A stretch of DNA of 7,588 bases from CAWELS01 sp964468205 (lineage in GTDB: Bacteria; Acidobacteriota; Terriglobia; Bryobacterales; Bryobacteraceae). Each line of letters opens with the position of its first letter. The stretch's first letter is position 1. This document shows, piece after piece, positions 1 through 4,900 of the stretch. A program made the translations under genes and the position numbers. The stretch spans positions 1 to 7,588 of the forward strand of contig CAYXVG010000137.1 in the NCBI GenBank assembly GCA_964468205.1. Direction: 5' to 3'. The notes below the pieces were generated by a model. The model searched no databases and was not told where the DNA came from. It saw only the letters and a list, made by a program, of their open reading frames with translations.

Positions 1-172
1 ACCTTCCGAAATGGGTGTTTAACCAGGTACCGGCATTGCTCCTTGAGGGGTGCTCGACTGCGAGGTTGTGCCCACGTGTGGATGACCTTAAGAGGACGTA
101 ATGATACGGGCAACCGCCCATCCCGAGCACCCCGACGTGGCAATGAGCCTCAACAATCTGCCTGGTACCCAT
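1..172 (-). CDS. Partial gene (5' end only), possible amidohydrolase/TatD-like metal-dependent hydrolase
   Basis: On the minus strand an ATG at 172-170 opens a frame with no stop through to the window edge, about 57 codons. It starts a single base after the TGA of the 217-aa gene (TGA-g-ATG), a spacing typical of translationally coupled genes. The first residues read M-G-T-R-Q-I-V-E-A-H-C-H-V-G-V-L-G. A hydrophobic strand followed by an H-x-H pair near the N-terminus is the usual first metal-binding motif of the amidohydrolase and TatD-type hydrolase superfamily, which hydrolyse C-N or phosphoester bonds in a TIM barrel. Only this motif is visible; the other metal ligands would lie outside the window. 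There is no clear Shine-Dalgarno site. Against it, third-position GC is modest, rare AGG and TTA codons occur, and 57 open codons could arise by chance in GC-rich DNA. Confidence 0.4.
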   Translation of the reverse strand, partial: MGTRQIVEAHCHVGVLGMGGCPYHYVLLRSSTRGHNLAVEHPSRSNAGTWLNTHFGR

Positions 173-173
173 C

Positions 174-827
174 TCAGTCGTCTTCGAGGCTTCGCTTCAT
201 GCCGGCAAGTTTCCTAGCCGCTATCTGGCGGTCGTCGTCGTCGAACACGTCATCCCACTTGCCATTGCGTACGAGCGACTCCAAAGTCAGCTCCGGGCAG
301 CTGCTGAGTCGTTCGCGTCCCGAGGTCTCGCCCCGGATCGCGGACTTGACCGCTTGGATGCCGCCTATGTAGCGTTTGCAGTGTGGCATGAACTGTTGGT
401 AAAGCCTCTTGGCGTAATAAGGTCGTGTGTACCCAGGTGGAATCGGCACTTTGGGCCACACATGTTTGTACAACCGAAGAAGCTCCGCCTCCAGTTCTTT
501 CTCGCGTTCGCTGCCGCGTGTACGGTCCAGAGGGATGTCGGACGGTTTGTTCGACTTAGTGGACTCAAGCGTTCGCGCTGCAAGGGGCAATCGCTGAACA
601 CGGTCTCCGCCGGACCGTCGCCTCTTCGCCGGCATCGTAGTCCTAGGACCCTCGGGGAGCAATCGGTTGTCATCTGCGTACCTACTGCGAGCGAAGAACG
701 CGATCTCTAGATCGGCGACGCGCTTAAATAGATCGTGAGTCCGAAGGTCATTCCGCGCTAGCGCTCGGAGGTCTCGCAACACCCAGACATAGCGATGGAA
801 GGCCGTCGCCATCTCGGGATTGCTCAA
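174..827 (-). CDS. Hypothetical protein, 217 aa, middle gene of a minus-strand operon
   Basis: I do not recognise the family. The frame reads from a TTG at 827-825 to a TGA at 176-174. The N-terminal 50 residues look helical, running from N-P-E-M-A-T through V-L-R-D-L-R-A-L-A-R-N to A-D-L-E-I-A-F-F-A-R. A basic, probably flexible segment at about residues 65-110 contains K-R-R-R-S. From about residue 110 a more ordered, conserved-looking part follows: an E-rich helix, then G-Y-T-R-P-Y-Y-A-K-R-L-Y-Q-Q-F, then N-G-K-W-D-D-V-F-D-D-D-D, and a charged tail. No signal peptide, membrane segment or catalytic motif is visible. The basic linker and aromatic/arginine motif would suit a nucleic-acid or protein-binding role, but that is a guess. 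The start is uncertain: TTG overlaps the stop of the preceding frame (TTGA), no Shine-Dalgarno site is seen, the frame is open upstream to 878, and ATG at 812 is an alternative. Confidence 0.72.
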   Translation of the reverse strand: MSNPEMATAFHRYVWVLRDLRALARNDLRTHDLFKRVADLEIAFFARSRYADDNRLLPEGPRTTMPAKRRRSGGDRVQRLPLAARTLESTKSNKPSDIPLDRTRGSEREKELEAELLRLYKHVWPKVPIPPGYTRPYYAKRLYQQFMPHCKRYIGGIQAVKSAIRGETSGRERLSSCPELTLESLVRNGKWDDVFDDDDRQIAARKLAGMKRSLEDD

Positions 828-988
828 GTTGTCCCCGGTGCTCTTCCCACGCCGAGGAGGTATCGGGATGCAGCGCTTTCAGCCTGGGTAGCGGTAATGG
901 GGGCTGCATTTCTCATCCTGACAGCCAGAGTCTTGCTGTCACCGATAAGTGCCTCGACCTCTCGCAATAAGGAATCAGTGTTTGTCAT
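824..988 (-). CDS. Small ORF, 54 aa; separate first gene or frameshifted N-terminus of the next gene
   Basis: The minus-strand frame runs from ATG at 988-986 to TGA at 826-824. The protein starts M-T-N-T-D-S-L-L-R-E-V-E-A-L-I-G-D-S-K, which looks like a genuine amphipathic helix, and lies just downstream of a perfect TATAAT. No other in-frame start exists before an upstream stop. Its stop overlaps the TTG of the 217-aa gene. Between 878 and 827 both frames are open, so one inserted base would join them into a single protein of about 271 residues with two consecutive N-terminal helices. No X-XXY-YYZ slippery heptamer lies in the correct phase, so programmed -1 frameshifting is not supported. 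It may be a real coupled small gene, or the 5' part of a gene broken by mutation or sequencing error. Confidence 0.42.
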   Translation of the reverse strand: MTNTDSLLREVEALIGDSKTLAVRMRNAAPITATQAESAASRYLLGVGRAPGTT

Positions 989-1374
989 TCGAATGATCTG
1001 ATTATAGTTTCGTTCATAGTCACTGTGTGCCGGACGTTTTCGTCACCACGGGTTCCCTCCCGAAGTACGTTGTCATGCGTACTTCTACAAACCCCCGTGA
1101 GTGTTTGACTAACATGCCCTGACCAATCAGTGGGCGCGTCACCCATCTCTGTTCTCATCCCGGCCCGTCTGCACGGAGGTTCCACGCGCACTCATACGAT
1201 CAACCGTCGGGCTTGGTTGCGAGTTGAGGGTTTTCCGGAAGGGAGAATGTCAGTTCGACGGAACCTACACCCTAAGAAGAACTTGGCGCGTCCCAAACTA
1301 CGACCAGGCCTGTTAATCGCGCTCTGCCTCGATAGCGTCTTTTCTCCTTTCTCGGTGGCGTTAACCTCGTGTTT
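989..1374. other. Intergenic stretch between divergent genes, no supported gene
   Basis: Apart from the TATAAT box at 1001-1006, I see no gene that can be supported here. Short frames exist on both strands, including a 68-aa minus-strand frame ending at 985 and an 82-aa plus-strand frame ending at 1378. Their composition (many R, P, S and C, no hydrophobic core pattern) looks like chance translation. A plus-strand stretch around 1250-1318 translates to a more protein-like tail (Q-F-D-G-T-Y-T-L-R-R-T-W-R-V-P-N-Y-D-Q), which could be a decayed remnant but cannot be assigned. Confidence 0.5.
1001..1006 (-). promoter_or_regulatory. Candidate -10 box for the minus-strand operon
   Basis: The minus strand reads a perfect TATAAT at 1006-1001, with 12 bases between it and the ATG at 988. 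A start site about 7 bases past the box would leave a leader of only about 6 bases, so the message would be leaderless or nearly so. This fits the absence of a Shine-Dalgarno site. No good -35 hexamer is visible at 16-18 bases upstream (cacaca or neighbours). Confidence 0.4.
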
Positions 1375-1479
1375 ATGAACGCTCGAAGCGGCCGCACTAT
1401 CAAGTTGTTTCTCGAGGCGACGTTGGCGCTGGTGACGCAGGTATCCGCTGGCCAGGATCTGGCCGATCTCTTGCAGTGA
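1375..1479 (+). pseudogene. Short ORF, 34 aa, possible truncated 5' remnant of a nuclease-family gene
   Basis: ATG at 1375 opens a 34-codon frame ending in TGA at 1477-1479. It begins M-N-A-R-S-G-R-T-I-K-L-F-L, then continues with a regular amphipathic segment ending D-L-A-D-L-L-Q. From memory, the N-terminal block resembles the G-R-T-I-(K/R)-L-F-L start of a group of GIY-YIG-type nuclease proteins. The residues that normally follow (V-D-G and onwards) are absent, so this would be a truncated remnant, often a sign of past recombination in accessory DNA. The match covers only about nine residues and may be coincidence. No Shine-Dalgarno site is seen. Confidence 0.25.
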
Positions 1480-1522
1480 TTAGTGGAACGATTCTTCCCC
1501 GTGAGGCACGCGCATTGACTCC

Positions 1523-1536
1523 TTCGCGGGAGCGAA
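1523..1536. repeat. Small hairpin, 5-bp stem with GGGA loop
   Basis: TTCGC at 1523-1527 and GCGAA at 1532-1536 form a perfect 5-bp stem around GGGA, a GNRA-type tetraloop if transcribed rightward. It is short enough to be chance, but lies among several other inverted repeats. Confidence 0.3.
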
Positions 1537-1554
1537 CGCGTTGGGTGATTGGGC

Positions 1555-1617
1555 TGCGGGTGCCGGGAAGGGAGGGTTGCGGGTGCCGCCGTGGCATCCC
1601 GGGCCAATCCGGCACCC
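1555..1617. repeat. Duplicated 11-mer with a distal inverted copy
   Basis: The 11-mer TGCGGGTGCCG occurs at 1555-1565 and again at 1578-1588. GGGTGCCGG inside the first copy (1558-1566) is perfectly complementary to CCGGCACCC at 1609-1617, and the second copy matches over 8 bases. Either direct copy could pair with the distal arm, giving two mutually exclusive stems. The function is unknown: an operator, a structured RNA element, or the remains of a repetitive element. No T-run follows, so this is not a canonical intrinsic terminator. Confidence 0.45.
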
Positions 1618-1660
1618 ACAACGGTGTCCGCCCTGCGGTCGTCCCGCTATCTGGTGGTGT

Positions 1661-1689
1661 CAGGAGAGGGGGTTCGCTCTCTCCTCCTG
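1661..1689. repeat. Strong hairpin with TTCG tetraloop
   Basis: CAGGAG at 1661-1666 pairs with CTCCTG at 1684-1689. After one bulged base at 1683, 1667-1672 (AGGGGG) pairs with 1677-1682 through G-C, A-T and two G-T wobbles, closing on TTCG at 1673-1676. That gives about 12 pairs with a stable-type loop. The flanks carry no T-tract on either strand, so an intrinsic terminator is unlikely. A structured untranslated RNA, a protein-binding site or a repeat-element remnant are all possible. Confidence 0.5.
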
Positions 1690-1812
1690 TAAACCTATAT
1701 TCGCGGGAAGTTGGAAAAGTGTCCGGGTTGGCAAAGAGTACCTGGGTACAAAGCAAGTGCCAGCTTGGGGGTAGGCCGTCCATTGAGAATTTGTAAAGAT
1801 CGTGTCAACGGC

Positions 1813-1833
1813 GAAGCCCGCCTTTGGGGCTTC
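1813..1833. repeat. Perfect 7-bp inverted repeat inside the 5' extension of the large ORF
   Basis: GAAGCCC at 1813-1819 and GGGCTTC at 1827-1833 flank the 7-base spacer GCCTTTG. The element resembles a terminator stem but lacks a T-run. It sits just after the most upstream GTG (1802) of the large gene, where it would fall in codons 4-11. A perfect hairpin there fits better with non-coding DNA and a start further downstream. Confidence 0.5.
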
Positions 1834-1890
1834 AGAGATACTGGGCAGTCTTTCACACGCTACTCTTCTGTTTCGTTTCAAGGAAATTGT

Positions 1891-1899
1891 TGATATATA
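1891..1899 (+). promoter_or_regulatory. Candidate extended -10 promoter for the helicase-nuclease gene
   Basis: Within the 40 bases 1861-1900 only 11 are G or C, in sharp contrast to the surrounding GC-rich DNA. At its end lies TGA-TATATA (1891-1899), which fits an extended -10 (TGn followed by a 4/6 match to TATAAT). Transcription would then start around 1906, upstream of GTG 1943 but downstream of GTG 1802. No convincing -35 hexamer is seen, as is common with extended -10 promoters. Confidence 0.4.
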
Positions 1900-1933
1900 T
1901 GGTGGCCGGAGCTCAAACAGAACTCGACCCAGT

Positions 1934-1938
1934 AGGTG
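1934..1938 (+). promoter_or_regulatory. Weak ribosome binding site for the GTG at 1943
   Basis: AGGTG at 1934-1938 lies four bases before the in-frame GTG at 1943. It is weak and slightly close. The alternative GTG at 1802 has no purine-rich site at all at a workable distance, so this site helps choose the start. Confidence 0.3.
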
Positions 1939-1942
1939 CTTT

Positions 1943-4900
1943 GTGCGTGACGGTGCTGACATAGCCGACCGCGGGACCACGGACCCGACCCGCGAACGGG
2001 CGATCGCCCTGTTCCGGTTCCTGAAGGAGCTAACGGAACTACGTAGCAAGACGATCCGAACGGTAGACCAATACGATGAAGTCTTGTGGCTGGCAGACTT
2101 GCCACGGGAAGCGGAGGTGACCTGCGCTGCCTGGGGGTCTTCGGACGACGCCGCTGTCACGGAGACGTGGATCGAGATCCGTCGGCCTGACCTTCCACCG
2201 GCTCCACAGCCTGATCCAGAATTGCAGGCTTGGCTCGTTTCGGAACAAGTGCAGGATTCGTCTGGTGAGATGCCCGAACTCCGGGACGGGATTCAGTTCC
2301 GGATCGAGTCGGGGCCCGGCGAGGATCCGCCCGATGCGCCATTTGTGCCGCGCCGTATCGAAGACTTTCCTGAAATCAAGACGAAGTGGGAACAATATGT
2401 CGAGGATGAATGGTGGCCCTGGGCCGAACGGGACCGGCGTATGCAACGGGTGCAGCGCGTGTATGCCTCGCTCTATTCGATCTATCAGAAGCAGCAGCGC
2501 CTGGGAGAGCAATATGAAGTGGTTCTGGGGCTTGGGCTGCTTTCGTGGAAGCCCCTACACCAGCATGAGATTCGCAGGCACCTCGTCACGGCGCAGACGA
2601 GTCTCCGCTTCGATGCCACGCGTGGAGTGATTGCTGTCGGCCCCGCTGGGGAAGGAGCGAAGCCGGCCATCGAGGAGGATATGCTCGATGCTCAAGATCG
2701 GCCGGACCCGGCACAACAGCTCGCGATCGAGCAGCAAGTGCGCGAGCTCGACGATGAGCTCTGGGCCGACGATAAGTTGCAGAACCTGCTCCGCAGTTGG
2801 GTGCATGCAGCGTCGTCCGAGGGCCTGTTTGTCGACTCTCTGCAACAGCCAGCGACCGGCCTGCCGAAACTACGTGTTCAATTAGCTCCCGCTATCATCC
2901 TTCGCAGGCGGAGCGAGCGGAGCTTCTTGGCCGCATTCAAGCAGATCCTCGCCCAGCTCGAAGACGGAGCTCCCGTCCCGCCTAGCGTTGAACGCTTCGT
3001 CACGGTGATGGAAGACGTGGACCAACGGGCTTTTGACGGAGATGGCGAAATTCTTGGTGGCGAGGACGAAGAGATCTACTTTCCTTTGCAGGCGAACGAC
3101 GCGCAGGAGCAGATCGTACAGCGGCTGGCAAGCCATCAGGGGGTGCTCGTGCAGGGACCACCTGGCACGGGCAAATCACACACCATCGTCAACCTGGTCT
3201 GCCATCTTCTAGCTGCTGGGCAACGAGTTTTAGTGACCAGCCACGCGTCGAGAGCCCTTCGGGTCTTGCGACGATATATCAGCGAACGTGTGCCCGAGAT
3301 TGGTCCTCTTGCAGTGATCCTGCTGGGAGATGATCGCGAGAGTCTGCAGGCGATGGAGGACTCGGTCCAAGGAATCACGCACCGCTATACGAACTGGAAC
3401 AGCCGTCAGAGCGAGCGTGAGGTTGACCAGCTTCACCAAAGCCTTGTCGCTGCCAAGATGGAGGCCGCGGATGCCCTTCACGGGCTCCGTGCAGTCAGAG
3501 AAACGGAGACTTATGCTCACCCGCCTCGTTTTGGAGATTACGAGGGGACCCTCCAGCGGATCGCGGAACGGGTGCGGGCAGAATCGACACAGTTCTCCTG
3601 GGTGGTGGACCAGCCGGGTGAGGATGTGGCCCCTCCGATGGCGGATGCCGAGTTCTGCGACCTCGTACACCTGCTGCGTGACCAAGAACTCAATGACATC
3701 GCGGCGCAGGATTGGAGCCCGATTGATCCAGAAACGCTGTACAGCCCCGACGCATTCGCGGACCTCGTTGCGGCTGAACTGAGATTGACAGAGGCGTTTG
3801 ACAGCGTCAAGGCTGGGACGCATTACCCAGAATACGGGGCACTTCTGGTGGCCCCGCAGCAGGCGACGCAGGACCTCGCCGAACAACTGGCGGCGCTGGT
3901 GAGTGAGGCAGACCGGCTCGGCCGCCACCTCTACACTTGGGTTCCCAAGGCAGTCCCGCAGATTTTGGGGGATCATGACAGAGTCTGGCGCGAACTCCTT
4001 GACGCCACCGAGAGAGCAATCACGAGCATCGAGGATGGTGGGCGACGGGCTGACAGCGTCACCGTCGCTGGCATTGGAGATCGCGACAACGGCATGGTCA
4101 AGGCACATGCTGACGCGCTTCTCCGACACCTCGCCGTTGGCGGGCGCTGGGGGTGGGGGCTATTTCGACCTGCGGTAGTGAAGCAGGCGTCCTATCTCTG
4201 GCGGGAAGTGCGTGTCTCTGGTCGCCTGTGTGACACCTGGGACACGCTCGACGACCTCAGCTATCTGTTTGGCCTGAACATAGAACTCGGAGCCCTACGA
4301 GACCGCTGGGCACTATACCACGCTGTACGGCCCGGCAGCGTCTCTGACCAGATCGCACAGCTTGCCGATTTGTCTGAGCCGTTGCGTGACGCTATCAAGC
4401 TCCACGAGGCGAAATCTTCGATCTGCGAGCTTATTGCGACGCTTCCCGGAGTTTCCGAACCAACCTGGCACGATCTAGAATCACTGTCCATGCTTTTGAC
4501 AGCGGCAAGAGCGGCCCTCCTTGAGACGGAGCTCCACACGGCGTCGATAAAACTCGGCGCCGTTGCCGCCGGACTAGGGTCGATCGCGTCAGGCGGTTCC
4601 GACCCGGAAGTCACCCAGCTGCGAAGCGCGGTGGAGAGCCGGGACTTGGACGCCTATCGCCAGGCGTTCGACGCGATCGCCGCCCACCACCAAGCTCATG
4701 AGAGGCTGGCTCAGCGAGGTGCACTGATGAATCAGCTCGCCGCCGCGGCTCCGGAGCTCGCGCGCGCAATCGAAGCCACCGCTGGCGAGAGTACTTGGGA
4801 CGAACGAGCATCATCCTTCCCCGCGGCATGGAACTGGGCGCGAGCCAAGGGGTGGCTTCGTTTGATGGCTGACCCGCAAAGGGAAGAGCAACTCGTGATC

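Larger units (their letters stand above)
1480..1812. other. Intergenic stretch with inverted repeats, no supported gene
   Basis: Apart from the inverted repeats listed separately, I find no supported gene here. Overlapping 60-130 aa frames on both strands have unconvincing composition, rich in P, R, G and S. The stretch is unusually rich in short palindromes and G-runs compared with the coding DNA to its right. I looked for tRNA arms, especially around GGTTCG at 1671-1676, and found no cloverleaf. Confidence 0.45.

Noticed and set aside
20..170. Related GGTACC-containing words at 26-31 and 163-168 as possible repeat ends
   Set aside because: Similarity is limited to the palindromic hexamer and a few flanking bases; there is no target duplication or transposase.
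985..1191. 68-aa minus-strand frame whose TGA overlaps the ATG of the 54-aa frame (ATGA)
   Set aside because: The overlap looks like coupling, but the product has chance-like composition, the TATAAT box lies inside it, and no ribosome site precedes it.
1661..1695. tRNA T-arm suggested by GGTTCG
   Set aside because: The stem closes on a four-base TTCG loop rather than a seven-base T-loop, and no anticodon or acceptor stem can be built around it.
1400..1783. 127-aa minus-strand frame and several overlapping plus-strand frames in the intergenic region
   Set aside because: Several mutually overlapping frames with proline-, arginine- and serine-rich translations and no recognisable motif; none stands out as coding.
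1813..1845. Intrinsic terminator at the GAAGCCC/GGGCTTC hairpin
   Set aside because: The stem is good but no T-run follows on either strand and no gene ends just upstream.
1899..1964. ATG at 1899 after AAGGAAA, a 21-codon frame that could be a leader peptide
   Set aside because: The purine tract is about 13 bases away, the frame is very short with no run of regulatory codons, and the ATG is part of the AT-rich promoter-like tract.
3230..4129. 299-aa open frame on the minus strand inside the large gene
   Set aside because: It lies wholly antisense to the helicase insertion of a gene with clear domain motifs; its composition lacks protein-like patterning, and GC-rich antisense frames commonly stay open.
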